From Saprospiraceae bacterium (GTDB taxonomy: Bacteria > Bacteroidota > Bacteroidia > Chitinophagales > Saprospiraceae), in the NCBI GenBank assembly GCA_026982695.1, contig JALSGS010000045.1, forward strand, positions 186,001 to 250,000: a stretch of DNA of 64,000 nt, written 5' to 3'. The position numbers were made by a program, and so were the translations under genes. Numbering within the stretch: position 1 is the stretch's first letter; each line of letters begins with the position of its first letter. Under the pieces are notes generated by a model. The model worked only from the letters and a program-made list of their open reading frames with translations. It did not search any database and was not told where the DNA came from. This document shows, in pieces, positions 1 through 8,762 of this stretch.

Positions 1-2052
1 GGCACGCCAAGGTATCAGCCGGCTGCGTTGCCATTGTGTCCCCACTTCAAACTGATGGCGCACCAAGGGAGCAGCCAAGCCATAGGTGAGCTGACAGCGG
101 CTAGTAAACCGCCAGCTGTCGAGCTGCATGAGTGGCGAAGGCACGCTTTTGCGAAAGCGCAACCACATCTCGACATTTGCTCCCACGCCGCCCTTTTTCA
201 GACGAATGCCGCCATTGACATAGGGCAACTGCTGATCGATCAAAAACGCATTGTCTGCTCCTCTACCCAATCGGTAGTGGAGCCATCCCAGCTGGGCATC
301 GCCCAACAATTGCCAATGGTGCCACATGCGCTGATGCTGGATATACACACCAGTTTCACGACTCGAAGTAGTGCGCAACACGTCCACTGACAGGGAAGTG
401 TTGGGCGAAGAGAGCCACTGCAATAGTTGCCACTGGCCGTAGCGCTCCGTCCAGCTTAGTCCTGCAGCCAAGCTGCCTTTTTCCATTTTGCGCATATAGT
501 GCTTCGACAGCCGCCAGCTAGTGTGATGCACCTGATCGTGCTGGCGCAAGCTCGCCCAGTATTGAGCGAGTAGCATTTCAAAGACTGGTGTTTCTAAATC
601 CAATTTAAAAGACATGGTCTGCCGCGCCTCCAGGTATTCGGCCGAGAAGACAGAAGCACTGCGGCGCTCCCATTGGTGCGTCAGTGAAAAAAGGCCCATC
701 ACATGGGTCCAATCGGGGTTAGTATAGCGCATTTCTCGAGCCTGCAACATTTGTTCGCCCATTTCAGCTCTGCGCGCATATTCCACACCCGTCTTGACCC
801 ATGTGCGATCGGCGGCCAGGCCAGTAAGCCACCCCCAGGCACGCCCGCCTTGCAAGGACCGATTCTGTTTGATGGTATCTGTACGATTGAGCGAGTGCTC
901 CGGCCCATACCACCAATCTTTAGTAGTGTATTGGTCGAACTGCTCGTGCGGCAAGACCCCACCGGCACGAAGGCGCCAGCTACTTCCTAAACGCCACGTA
1001 CCCACAGTAGACACTTCAGCCATCTTGTTGTATCGGGTGAGATCTATTTGCTGGGTTTCACTGACAAATTGGGCAAAGTGTATAACCTGGAGGCACCAAT
1101 GAGACAAGCGTAGGCGCTGCCAGGTCGGGCTGCTCCCCACCGGGCTTATAGCACAAGGTGGCAGGTCGCCCTATATTGGAGGCACTGACTGTAGCGATCT
1201 GTTTGACGCGCCCAAACAATGCGACCAAATGTAGCCGGCCGTCGTAGAAGCTCCTCGTGCCACCTCCTACATCCAGTTCGCCACTGAGGCTGCTTTAGCG
1301 ATCATTTTTCAAGTTGAGATTGACAGCTACCTCTTCCTTTTCGAATAGGCTCGTCAGTACGGGATTGTCGCCATAGTTGAACAATACCTGCACCGGTTCG
1401 AGCGCGTCAGCCGTATAAGGGTACGCATAATGAGCTGGTAGTTGCGGCCTGCGACATCTTCGCCATCGATGAGTAGCCGCTGTACGGGCATCCCATCACT
1501 TTGATATCGCCCTAGTTCGATACCTCAGACCCCGGCAGCTTGGCCAATACATCGCCTACAGTTACTTCCGTAGAGTCGATAAAGGGTGCCAGTTGATAAT
1601 TCAAGGTGTCGCCTCGCCGCCGAATGGGCTGTCGCGCCCGAATAGTCACCTCTTCGAGCTGGGTTTGCAATGGCTGCAACTCAATGCGGTATAGTGTGTC
1701 AGGACTCAGCGCGACAAGTGGGGAAAACAGGTAGGCATAGCCAAATGCCTGAATTACCAGTACATATCGCTCAGGATCCTGAGGAAAAGGGAGCTCAAAG
1801 TGTCCTTGCTCATCAGTGAAGGCATAATAGCGCACTGTACTATCAGGTAAACGCAATAGCGAAGCAGAAGTATAGGGCAATGGCTCACCCGTCACCTGAT
1901 CGAAAACCTCTGCCTGAAGGCGAGTATCCGACTGCGCCAAGGCCTCCCCACCATACATTGTCCAGCACAACACATAGTAAGGTTACTGCCCACATAGTAC
2001 TCAACGCTGTGGGCTCTTTTCTTTTAAAAATCATCCACGTGACTGTTGCCAT
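1..2052 (-). pseudogene. Degraded outer-membrane beta-barrel (TonB-receptor-like) gene, 3' end outside window
   Basis: The minus strand encodes a Bacteroidota outer-membrane barrel of the type with an N-terminal carboxypeptidase-regulatory fold and a TonB plug, but in several frames. A signal-peptide-like start at 2052 (MATVTWMIF) runs out of frame near 1975. The regulatory domain is open from 1973 to 1512 (EVTVGDVLAKLPG near its end). The plug continues in another frame (GMPVQRLLIDGEDVAGRNYQ, about 1500-1440), then in a third frame (ALEPVQVLFNYGDNP, SLFEKEEVAVNLNLKNDR) with an in-frame TAA at 1295-1297. The barrel is open again in a further frame from about 1140 to base 1 (HFAQFVSETQQIDLTRYNKM). 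That makes about four frameshifts and one stop. It follows the GLPGLI remnant in what looks like one former operon. A functional protein from this locus is very unlikely unless the assembly is wrong here. Confidence 0.82.
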
Positions 2053-2055
2053 TAT

Positions 2056-2506
2056 TCAGGATTGAGAGAGTAGGGACTCAAAAGTTTTGCTGGGCAGCTG
2101 CATCAACATCCCGTCTATGTGCCGGCATAGATCGGTGGCCCGATCCACCGATTGCTGTTGTACGGCCTGTTCCAGTTGTTCCATAAGCGTCAGCAGCTCG
2201 AGAGCTTTGCTCGTGCCATCCTCCTTGAGGATGGCGCGCACAGCCGCCAGTTGATCTTCAGAGGCCAATTGTACCACGGCCCCATCGTCTGGGAAATTTG
2301 CACAGTGGCAAATACATGCCAGAAAGTGTGCAACATATTTGAATGGTTTTTTGGCGTTTAGCAAATTATGGTGCTCGTGAAACAAGCGCACTCGGAAAGC
2401 TCACTCATTCATGTCGCTCGACATCATCAAAGCGCTCCATGAGGTTCCAATTAGCCCGCCACTTAGGCTGTTCCCCACCTGATGTTGATGTGGTGCGATC
2501 ACTCAT
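2056..2506 (-). pseudogene. Small ORF between the GLPGLI and barrel remnants, probably broken
   Basis: The TGA stop of the GLPGLI frame overlaps an ATG at 2506 (ATGA), which opens a 33-codon frame (MSDRTTSTSGGEQPKW...) ending at 2405. A second frame from about 2391 to 2056 then encodes a helical, Leu- and Gln-rich stretch (ALELLTLMEQLEQAVQQQSV). It stops 3 bases before the barrel start at 2052. The tight packing suggests one original gene between its neighbours, now split by a frameshift near 2400. Alternatively the two pieces are unrelated. I do not recognise a family. Confidence 0.35.
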
Positions 2507-3257
2507 CTCGAATTGGCTAAACGCTGCAGGCGCCGTATCACTTCAAGCTCATAGCTACGTGCCTGCTCAAAGGTCAACCACTCGCCGCTATGGGCAGGTG
2601 GCGGCACCACTTGCACACCTACATCAGGGCCATAGCGCACTTTTTTGCGAAAAATGCCACTTCGCCACTGGCATCGCTGGCTTCCAGAATCAGGCCCGGC
2701 AGGCCCACCAGCTTCCACGGGCCTAACGGCACAGGAATCGATGGGGCAAACCAAGCTGTCCAATCGCAGCCTCGGAAATGCGCCCTAGCCATCTGGCAGC
2801 ATAAGGGCCAATGGTGCGCGTGCTGCCGCCCAGTGTCCAGTTGATACGCAATAGGGGTTCACGATACAACACTTTGTCAGTGAAAATCAGACGACGCACC
2901 ACGAACCAACCCGAATCGAGCCGCGTATAAACGACTTCACCTAAGGAGTCGTGCATATAGCATTCGATAGGCGCCCCTTTATACTCGTGCCTCTCACCAT
3001 CCGCATTCACGCTCACCGTCGTCACGCTCAGCGTCTGATCACCTACATTGCCCAAAAAGTCCTTGCAGACCAACCCTTCTGGGCCCCGGCTATGGAAAAA
3101 ATACAGCTTCGGGCAGGCGAAATGCCAAAGTGGCTTCTCGCTCAATGGGAATTCCGCGCAGATTGAGGTAGAAATCGTATATCACTTCACCAACTGGAGG
3201 TTGAGCCACAGCGATCCAGGCCCATATGCCCCACAGCCACGTTAGCATCCATCGCAT
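2503..3257 (-). pseudogene. GLPGLI-family protein, frameshifted
   Basis: GLPGLI proteins are small exported Bacteroidota proteins, often next to outer-membrane barrels; their function is unknown. Here a signal peptide (MRWMLTWLWGIWAWIAVAQ) starts at 3257. The frame then moves at the A6/T6 run 3096-3101, again near 2765, and again at the T6 run 2641-2646. The diagnostic motif is clear in the middle frame: WFAPSIPVPLGPWKLVGLPG followed by LILEASD. The last frame (VRYGPDVGVQV) ends at the TGA at 2503. Two of the three shifts sit on six-base homopolymers, so slippage or base-calling error are both conceivable. The neighbouring barrel gene has non-homopolymer lesions too, which favours real decay. 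Confidence 0.82.
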
Positions 3258-3269
3258 ATGTATTTTTTC

Positions 3270-3320
3270 TTAAAAAAACGAAGGGAGAGGAATAGACTGT
3301 TTGAACAGCCTTTCCTCTCC
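3270..3320 (-). terminator. Rho-independent terminator, minus strand
   Basis: A perfect 9-bp inverted repeat (GGAGAGGAA 3284-3292, TTCCTCTCC 3312-3320) has an inner CTGTT/AACAG repeat. On the minus strand it is followed by CTTCGTTTTTTTAAG. It would end transcription of the small-protein cluster at 3379-4863 before the GLPGLI remnant. Confidence 0.7.
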
Positions 3321-3378
3321 AAAGGAAATCAACAATTAACTTCTTTACTCCTCACCATCCACTTCTTTTCTTATTTTC

Positions 3379-3549
3379 TTAATCTACATTATTATTTCTC
3401 ATCAAACGCAATTGTTCTAAAATAGCAGAATCTAACCGCAAAGCAAGTTCATCTAAAGCCAATAGCTTTGCCTTAACAACCTCTGGTTGTACAGATGGGC
3501 TTAAGCTCCTTAACTCACGGAGCTTTTGCACTATTTCGGTAAATAGCAT
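3379..3549 (-). CDS. 56-residue helical protein, unknown
   Basis: This short frame starts with ATG at 3549 and ends with TAA at 3379. The product begins MLFTEIVQKLRELRSL and is rich in Leu, Glu, Lys and Val, predicted almost all helix, with no signal peptide or membrane segment. It is the third member of an AT-rich minus-strand cluster after two Cys-rich exported proteins. Its Leu/Glu-rich helix is loosely like the C-terminal helix of the gene at 4438-4863 (EEILLEVEELLGKLRTD). The start codon abuts the 15-bp inverted repeat at 3548-3582. Function is unknown; it is judged coding from its composition and length only. Confidence 0.5.
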   Translation of the reverse strand: MLFTEIVQKLRELRSLSPSVQPEVVKAKLLALDELALRLDSAILEQLRLMRNNNVD

Positions 3550-3582
3550 GCGCCGTCCTGCCTAAACGGCAGGACGGCGCAT
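3548..3582. repeat. Perfect 15-bp inverted repeat, 5-nt loop
   Basis: ATGCGCCGTCCTGCC at 3548-3562 is exactly complementary to GGCAGGACGGCGCAT at 3568-3582. It is very GC-rich inside an AT-rich region and lacks a T-tract on either side. It lies between the lipoprotein gene and the 56-codon ORF and includes two bases of that ORF's ATG. It may be an mRNA hairpin controlling the downstream ORF, an RNA stabiliser or processing site, or a dispersed palindromic element. Confidence 0.75.
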
Positions 3583-3609
3583 ACGAAATGTTGGCAGTAG
3601 TTGTCTTCT

Positions 3610-4257
3610 TTAATCCTTATACGTAATGGTCATTTCACAGTTTCCTTCACAAGTACATTCTACATCACCCGTTGAAATAATATAACGTTCTCGACAGGTT
3701 TCAGTATCATTTCCACATTCGCCAGAGCAATCTACTTCAATTGTTGGACCCACCCTGTTTCCATCATTATCATAGTTTAGAACATACATTACACTACCAA
3801 TTTCATCCGTATCTACAATCTTAAAATCCAGTAATATTGTCTTCGCTTGTTCAAACCGATTTACTTCAATTGATGTTAAAACGAAATCAGTTGACCCATA
3901 GGTCAATGTAAGGTATTCTTCAAAATAATCAGCGATAGAATTTAAGTCACCAATTATACGCCCTTCGTCATTGGTAGCAATACTATTCGATAATTCCATT
4001 GCACATCCAGCACAAGAGCACTCAATAGTTCCTCCTTTTAAGTCCCCAATTATTACGCATTCACTACCATCATCACACCTATTGATACATCTAATAGTTA
4101 TTGCGGTATTACTTCTAGACTCTACTACCATTTCAGCTTCAATGGATTTTTCCAGTTCCTCTGTACTGCTAAGTTCGTCAATAACAGGCTTATCATCACA
4201 AGAAATGGTAAACTGCATCATTAAAACTGCTATTGCCAGGAATGCCAACTTTTTCAT
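3610..4257 (-). CDS. Lipoprotein with duplicated six-cysteine motif
   Basis: The 215-residue product has a lipoprotein signal peptide (MKKLAFLAIAVLMMQFTISC, lipidated Cys at 20), so it is probably a membrane-anchored envelope lipoprotein. It has two copies of a cysteine pattern, at about residues 56-85 and 177-206: CINRCDDGSEC then ECSCAGC, and CSGECGNDTETC then ECTCEGNC. Both copies have exactly 12 residues between the third and fourth Cys. This suggests tandem disulfide-bonded or metal-binding modules separated by an acidic beta-rich linker. The gene is AT-rich compared with neighbours. A Cys-rich gene precedes it and a 56-codon ORF follows it on the same strand. I know no family for it. 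Confidence 0.8.
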   Translation of the reverse strand: MKKLAFLAIAVLMMQFTISCDDKPVIDELSSTEELEKSIEAEMVVESRSNTAITIRCINRCDDGSECVIIGDLKGGTIECSCAGCAMELSNSIATNDEGRIIGDLNSIADYFEEYLTLTYGSTDFVLTSIEVNRFEQAKTILLDFKIVDTDEIGSVMYVLNYDNDGNRVGPTIEVDCSGECGNDTETCRERYIISTGDVECTCEGNCEMTITYKD

Positions 4258-4437
4258 CTTTTAAAAATTTAAATATCACCCCGCATTTGTTTTAGGTTGC
4301 TTTGGGAATTCCAACCGTTGGTCTGAATTAAATCTTAGTGAATTGATTTCTTTCCTACTGAGACTTTCACTAATCGTGTTAATTTGCCTTTACCAAGATT
4401 ACAATTTCATCTCTCAAATTCTATCGTTTCACCTTAT

Positions 4438-4863
4438 TTAATTACTGCCAACTACAGCAATATCTGTTCTCAATTTTCCCAATAACTCTTCTACTTCTAG
4501 TAAAATTTCTTCAGGTACTACTTCCACGATGGTAACCTGTTCATCATCACCATCATTGCATCCGATACAAGTACATGAGCATCCAAATAAGTACGACGAG
4601 CAACTACATCCACAACCAGGCGGACAAATAATTGAACACGCCCCCCCTAAAGCGCCATTCCCCTGGCAAGGAGAAGCTACCTCCTTTCCTTCGTTGTCGT
4701 TGTGATTGTTGCGAAGACGATAGACGATTCCCTTATTACTTCCCTCTTGACTTTTTCGCTGGGCGAGGATCTAATGTTGTAATTCTGATGTAGGATAATA
4801 GGAAGAAGGGAAGGAACACCACGTTAGCACTAAAAATGCGCTACCCCTTACAAATAGCTTCAT
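4438..4863 (-). pseudogene. Cys-rich exported protein interrupted by one amber codon
   Basis: From ATG at 4863 to TAA at 4438 a single frame of 142 codons has only one interruption, TAG at 4771-4773 (codon 31). Before it lies a lipoprotein-like signal sequence (MKLFVRGSAFLVLTWC). After it the same frame reads through a hydrophilic stretch (NNHNDNEGKEVASP) into a dense cysteine region (CPPGCGCSCSSYLFGCSCTC) and an acidic Leu-rich helix (EEILLEVEELLGKLRTD). Continuity of frame on both sides argues for a recent nonsense mutation or readthrough. A second view is that only the part after the stop is translated. It lies upstream of the six-Cys lipoprotein, so the two may act together. Confidence 0.55.
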
Positions 4864-5109
4864 GAGTTCTAAGATTTTAGGTTGAAAGATAAACGCTTTA
4901 CTGCACCGGTGCTATCGCAAAAAAAAACAACCAAATAACGAGCATTTTTTTTCCGCTTTTTATCAACATTCTTTCTTCCTACACGCTAGGCAAAAGACAC
5001 TTTCACCGAATGTCCCATTTACTGTGCATTATCCGTGTGAATCAAGCGGATACCGAGTTTACCACCAACATCCAGCACTACCACTTCATTCACAGGAGGC
5101 AACACGTGC

Positions 5110-5535
5110 TCAAGGCGTTGCCGCCACCCATACTTCGCCATCCTCAAAGATTTCTTTCTTCCAAATGGGGACCGTTTGTTTAAGCGTATCGATGGCAAAC
5201 TGACAAGCCTCAAAAGCCTCTTTGCGATGGGGTGAAGACACAGCAATCACTACGGGTAGTTGCCCAATGTCGAGCACACCCACGCGATGGTGGATAGCTA
5301 TAGCCAAAAGTGGCCAGCGGCGGGCAGCTTCTTCTGCTATCTTGCGCATCTCCGAAAGCGCCATAGGCTCATAGGCCTCAAACTCTAGGCGCAAGACGCG
5401 ACGTCCCTTTGTCTGGTTGCGCACAGCGCCTACAAACTGTACCATGCCTCCTGCTCCAGCTCCTTGTACAAAGGCTAAGGCCTCTGATGGATCAAGTGGC
5501 GTTTCTAACAGCTGCACATCGATACGGCAAGACAT
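5110..5535 (-). CDS. moaE: Molybdopterin synthase catalytic subunit MoaE
   Basis: MoaE works with the sulfur carrier MoaD to convert cyclic pyranopterin monophosphate to molybdopterin in the cytoplasm. The ~141-residue protein has the family landmarks: GGMVQFVGAVRNQTKGRRV (about 33-51), the YEPMALSEMRKI region, HRVGVLDIGQLPVVIAVSS, and the C-terminal catalytic-lysine region VPIWKKEIFEDG. Length is normal. I took ATG at 5535 because two earlier in-frame ATGs add only four non-conserved residues. The partner moaD is about 53 kb away at 58839. No other molybdenum-cofactor gene is in the window. Confidence 0.92.
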   Translation of the reverse strand: MSCRIDVQLLETPLDPSEALAFVQGAGAGGMVQFVGAVRNQTKGRRVLRLEFEAYEPMALSEMRKIAEEAARRWPLLAIAIHHRVGVLDIGQLPVVIAVSSPHRKEAFEACQFAIDTLKQTVPIWKKEIFEDGEVWVAATP

Positions 5536-5585
5536 AGGCATAAGCATTAAAAGGCAAACAAATACATACGACCAGCACCTATGGG

Positions 5586-7634
5586 TTACTCCTGATCGCG
5601 TTTTTTCACCATGGTAAGTATAGTGGCCAGTGCCACTGTCTCTCCTTTTTGATCATACACATCTACTACCCACTTGACGATGCCCTTGGCAATATCCTCT
5701 TCGCTGCGCTTTTCCTGATCAATTTTTTCCTTCACGGTCAGCTTGACGCCAATGGTCGTACCGGGATATACGGGCTTGGTAAAGCGACACTCGTCAATGC
5801 CGTAATTGAGCAACACAGGGCCTTTTCGCGGGTCCACAAACAAGCCTGCTGCCTTGGACAAAATATAGTAGCCATGAGCGACACGCCGCTCGAATATGGT
5901 ACCATCGAGTGAAGTCTCATCTACATGGGCGTAGAAATGATCGCCACTGACATTGGCAAAATTGACAATATCGGCCTCCGTGACGGTGTGACGCGCCGTG
6001 ACGAAAGTCTCACCTATCTGGAGGTCTTCGAAGTACTTCTGAAAAGGATGCACGACATCCTCTATAGTACGCGCACCAGGCTGATATTGGCGCGTGATTG
6101 CCGTAATCATCGTGGGATGCCCCTGAATGGCCGTGCGCTGCATATAGTGAAACACACCCCGCATGCCACCCAGCTCCTCGCCGCCACCTGCACGCCCAGG
6201 ACCACCATGCACCAGATAGGGCAAAGGAGACCCGTGCCCTGTGCTCTCTTTAGCACAAGCCTCATTGAGCACGAGCACCCGGCCATTATAGGGCGCCACA
6301 CCCAGCGTGAAGGTAGCTGCTACTTGCTCGTCTTGGGTGGCCACCGTAGAGACCAGCGAGCCCTTGCCCATATTGGCCAACGCAATGGCTTCGTCGAGCG
6401 TATCGTAGGGAATAAGGGTACTGATGGGACCAAAGGCCTCCACACTGTGAGTAGCTACATGCTCAAATGGATTGTCGTTGCGCAATAATAAGGGGGGCAA
6501 AAAAGCACCTTTCTCCTTGTCAGCACCTACTACTTCGTATTGTTCCAGATCGCCATAAACTAGCTCAGATGCTTGCAGCAACTCTTTCACGCGTTGCCGC
6601 ACTTCGGCCAACTGGCTGCGCGACACCAAAGCTCCCATGCGCACGCCCTCAACTTGCGGATCGCCTATGGTCACCTTGCTGAGCGCCTCAGACAATGCCA
6701 GCTGCACTTGGTCTTCCAAGGCTCGCGGCACGATAATGCGACGAATCGCCGTACACTTCTGCCCGGCCTTGACGGTCATCTCGCGCCGCACCTCTTTGAC
6801 AAACAGAGCAAACTCGGGCATATCGGGCGTCACGTCGGGGCCCAACACAGCCGCGTTGAGGCTATCGGCTTCCATGTTGAAGGGTACAGAGTTTTCAATA
6901 ATACTCGGATGTGTCTTGAGCTTTTTGCCCGTCTCGGCCGAGCCCGTAAAGGTCACTACATCTTGCTCGATCAGTGGATCCAAAATACCATGTCCCGGGC
7001 CACATACCAACTGAATAGCCCCTTTGGGCACAATCCCTGAAGCGACGATATCTTTGACCATGGCTTGCGTCAAAAAGCTCGTCAGCTCACTGGGCTTTAC
7101 AATAGCGGGCATGCCTGCCAACCAAGTGGGTGCCAATTTTTCGAGCATACCCCAAATGGGGAAGTTGAAGGCGTTGATGTGAATGGCTACGCCATGGCGT
7201 GGCACCAAAATGTGGTGCCCAATAAAAGTACCGCCTTTGCTGATCTTCTCCGGATCACCTTCTACATGGAAATATTCGTTGGAAAAGCGCCGCCGCAAAC
7301 TGGCATAGGAAAACAACGTGCCGATACCTCCTTCTATATCGATCCAGCTATCCGTGCGCGTAGCACCCGTCATAAAGCTGAGTGGGTAGTATTTGTCTTT
7401 TCGCTCAAATAAGTACAAGGCCAAGCGCTTCAACATGCGCCCCCGCTCTTGAAACGTCATCTTGCGCAAGGCTGGCCCACCTACGCGACGCGCATAATCG
7501 GCCATTGCAGCATAATCCAGCCCTTCGCTGCCCGCCGTAGCAATGAGCTCGCCCGTCACAGCATTGTACTGAGGCACTCCTTCTCCTTCATGGGGTATCC
7601 ATTGCCCCATCACGTAGTTCTCCAGTCGCTTCAT
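5586..7634 (-). CDS. paaZ: Bifunctional phenylacetate-degradation protein PaaZ
   Basis: The 682-residue protein matches PaaZ. This enzyme opens the oxepin-CoA ring with its hydratase domain and oxidises the resulting semialdehyde with its dehydrogenase domain in the phenylacetyl-CoA pathway. The N-terminal ~520 residues are an aldehyde dehydrogenase: INAFNFPIWGMLEKLAPT, TFTGSAETGKKLKT, and the catalytic cysteine in VKAGQKCTAIRR. The C-terminal ~150 residues are a MaoC-type hot-dog hydratase with FANVSGDHFYAHVDE and AHGYYILSKAAGLF. Start ATG at 7634 gives the usual N-terminus (RLENYVMGQW). No paaABCDE, paaG or paaK gene is nearby, so the rest of the pathway must be elsewhere if it is complete. 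It lies 51 bp downstream of the moaE start but is probably transcribed from its own promoter in the AT-rich gap. Confidence 0.95.
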   Translation of the reverse strand: MKRLENYVMGQWIPHEGEGVPQYNAVTGELIATAGSEGLDYAAMADYARRVGGPALRKMTFQERGRMLKRLALYLFERKDKYYPLSFMTGATRTDSWIDIEGGIGTLFSYASLRRRFSNEYFHVEGDPEKISKGGTFIGHHILVPRHGVAIHINAFNFPIWGMLEKLAPTWLAGMPAIVKPSELTSFLTQAMVKDIVASGIVPKGAIQLVCGPGHGILDPLIEQDVVTFTGSAETGKKLKTHPSIIENSVPFNMEADSLNAAVLGPDVTPDMPEFALFVKEVRREMTVKAGQKCTAIRRIIVPRALEDQVQLALSEALSKVTIGDPQVEGVRMGALVSRSQLAEVRQRVKELLQASELVYGDLEQYEVVGADKEKGAFLPPLLLRNDNPFEHVATHSVEAFGPISTLIPYDTLDEAIALANMGKGSLVSTVATQDEQVAATFTLGVAPYNGRVLVLNEACAKESTGHGSPLPYLVHGGPGRAGGGEELGGMRGVFHYMQRTAIQGHPTMITAITRQYQPGARTIEDVVHPFQKYFEDLQIGETFVTARHTVTEADIVNFANVSGDHFYAHVDETSLDGTIFERRVAHGYYILSKAAGLFVDPRKGPVLLNYGIDECRFTKPVYPGTTIGVKLTVKEKIDQEKRSEEDIAKGIVKWVVDVYDQKGETVALATILTMVKKRDQE

Positions 7635-8094
7635 TCGATTTGGTTTTGATTTGGTATTGCTCGCCTTTCGGCAAAAATGACATTGCCATTCGATACATCC
7701 AAAATAAAAAGGCGTGCTGAGTTGAGAGAACTACTGGCCGATCGCTCATTATTTTTCGAGATATACTTCCACCTAATAGTCTCTGCACTCAACAGGTTTA
7801 CACAAAAAATCGAATAAAATACACTATGAATAACAATCACAAAAACACAAAAGTATTGAAACAAAAATCACTTATTTACAGTGTAAAACAATCAAAATTA
7901 CAACACAAATATCACATAAGTTAATGTCACATATCTGCAAATATCACACAAACACATACAACAAAATGTACTTGTTTTGAAGTACAAAATCGATGCAAGA
8001 GCGCAAGTAGAACAGAAGCGGCGAAAAGCACACATGAATAAGCATCGACAGAAATGAGTCAAGACAATAGGGTGAGTGTTTGTTCATAGTTATC
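7635..8094. other. AT-rich intergenic region upstream of paaZ
   Basis: No convincing gene is seen in this gap. On the plus strand it is rich in CAAAA and ATCACA tracts. At 7967-7986 there is an inverted repeat TGTACTT-gttttg-AAGTACA, the right size for a dimeric repressor operator; a TetR-type regulator would be typical for paa genes. It is about 335 bp from the paaZ start, which is far for an operator. No -7 box was found near paaZ. Confidence 0.35.
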
Positions 8095-8121
8095 GCCCCG
8101 GCCTCGTGTCGGGGCTTTTTT
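8095..8121 (+). terminator. Terminator-like hairpin
   Basis: GCCCCG-gcctcgtgt-CGGGGC is followed by seven T residues. No annotated plus-strand gene precedes it, so it may end a small RNA or short transcript that starts in the 7.9-8.1 kb gap. Confidence 0.6.
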
Positions 8122-8316
8122 ATACCTATTCACTTGCGCACGCCTCTAACGCTCTTGAAGCACGTACTCATGCCAATCCATTTTTACATTGACAAAAATC
8201 ACTTCTCCAAATGACCTTTCTCATGATACGAACAGATGTTCGCTCCGATCTTTGACGTATCAATCGAAGACAAAGAGACAGCAATTTTCCATAGAGTGTG
8301 AGAGGTGTTCATTTGT

Positions 8317-8349
8317 GCCCCTTTCCGTATCCGCGGAAGGGGCTTTTTT
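8317..8349 (+). terminator. Terminator-like hairpin
   Basis: GCCCCTTTCCG and CGGAAGGGGC (one bulged base) flank a short loop and are followed by six T residues. Only very short frames lie between this and the hairpin at 8095. It could end a small RNA of up to about 200 nt. Confidence 0.6.
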
Positions 8350-8437
8350 GCTCCACTTGGTCTACAACGTGCGTGTATTGCGTAAAACGCGCGAAAAAAT
8401 CGACACTGGTCGGGCTGCGATAAATACATCGTATGTG

Positions 8438-8445
8438 TACATTTG
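8438..8445 (+). promoter_or_regulatory. Predicted -7 box for the 49-codon ORF
   Basis: TACATTTG matches the Bacteroidota -7 consensus TAnnTTTG and lies 20 bp before the ATG at 8466. No matching TTG -33 element was found. Confidence 0.35.
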
Positions 8446-8465
8446 CCACTCAAAATAGAAACGTC

Positions 8466-8615
8466 ATGGCCACGCAAAACAAAACACTTTACTGGTTGCT
8501 ATTTTTCGTGTCGTTTGCTGCTTTCTGGGCAATGCTTTTGTGGGCACCTCAATGGTTTTGGCTAGCGCTCCCCTTCTGGACGACCTTCTTGGTAAAAGCT
8601 GCCGACTTGATTTAA
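8466..8615 (+). CDS. 49-residue Trp-rich membrane peptide, unknown
   Basis: The frame starts ATG 8466 (MATQNKTLYWLLFFVSFAAF) and ends with TAA at 8613-8615. The product is almost entirely hydrophobic and aromatic, with two likely membrane segments around residues 8-26 and 28-44 (WAPQWFWLALPFWTTFLV). Its -7 box is 20 bp upstream. It sits alone between two terminator-like hairpins ahead of acs. Function is unknown. A membrane-inserted regulatory peptide is possible, but nothing in the sequence proves it. Confidence 0.55.
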   Translation: MATQNKTLYWLLFFVSFAAFWAMLLWAPQWFWLALPFWTTFLVKAADLI

Positions 8616-8762
8616 AGCAAATACGTGTAGGGTACCATATCCTTTCGTGGATAAACAAGGCACCGGGCAAGCCCATAACAAAAAGTCTCATTGCTCACTA
8701 CCAGCAGTGAGGTTTAGCGCTTTGTACGTATAGGAACACAATCCGAGCAGCTTCTCACTGCG

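Noticed and set aside
4771-4773. Amber codon as selenocysteine or pyrrolysine
   Set aside because: Selenocysteine uses TGA, not TAG. Pyrrolysine is not known in Bacteroidota, and no related genes are visible. A nonsense mutation is simpler.
4898-4945. 15-codon hydrophobic minus-strand ORF (MLVIWLFFFAIAPVQ)
   Set aside because: It is too short and built on homopolymers to support as a gene, although it lies just ahead of the Cys-rich gene.
5019-5109. Frame after the moaE stop (EVVVLDVGGKLGIRLIHTDN)
   Set aside because: It looks protein-like but has no start of its own and is in another frame from moaE. MoaE is already of normal length, so this is not a frameshifted extension I can support. 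A remnant is possible.
5925-6488. 187-codon open frame on the plus strand inside paaZ
   Set aside because: It lies antisense to a clear, intact dehydrogenase gene and has no domain, signal or sensible composition. Several other antisense frames inside paaZ look the same.
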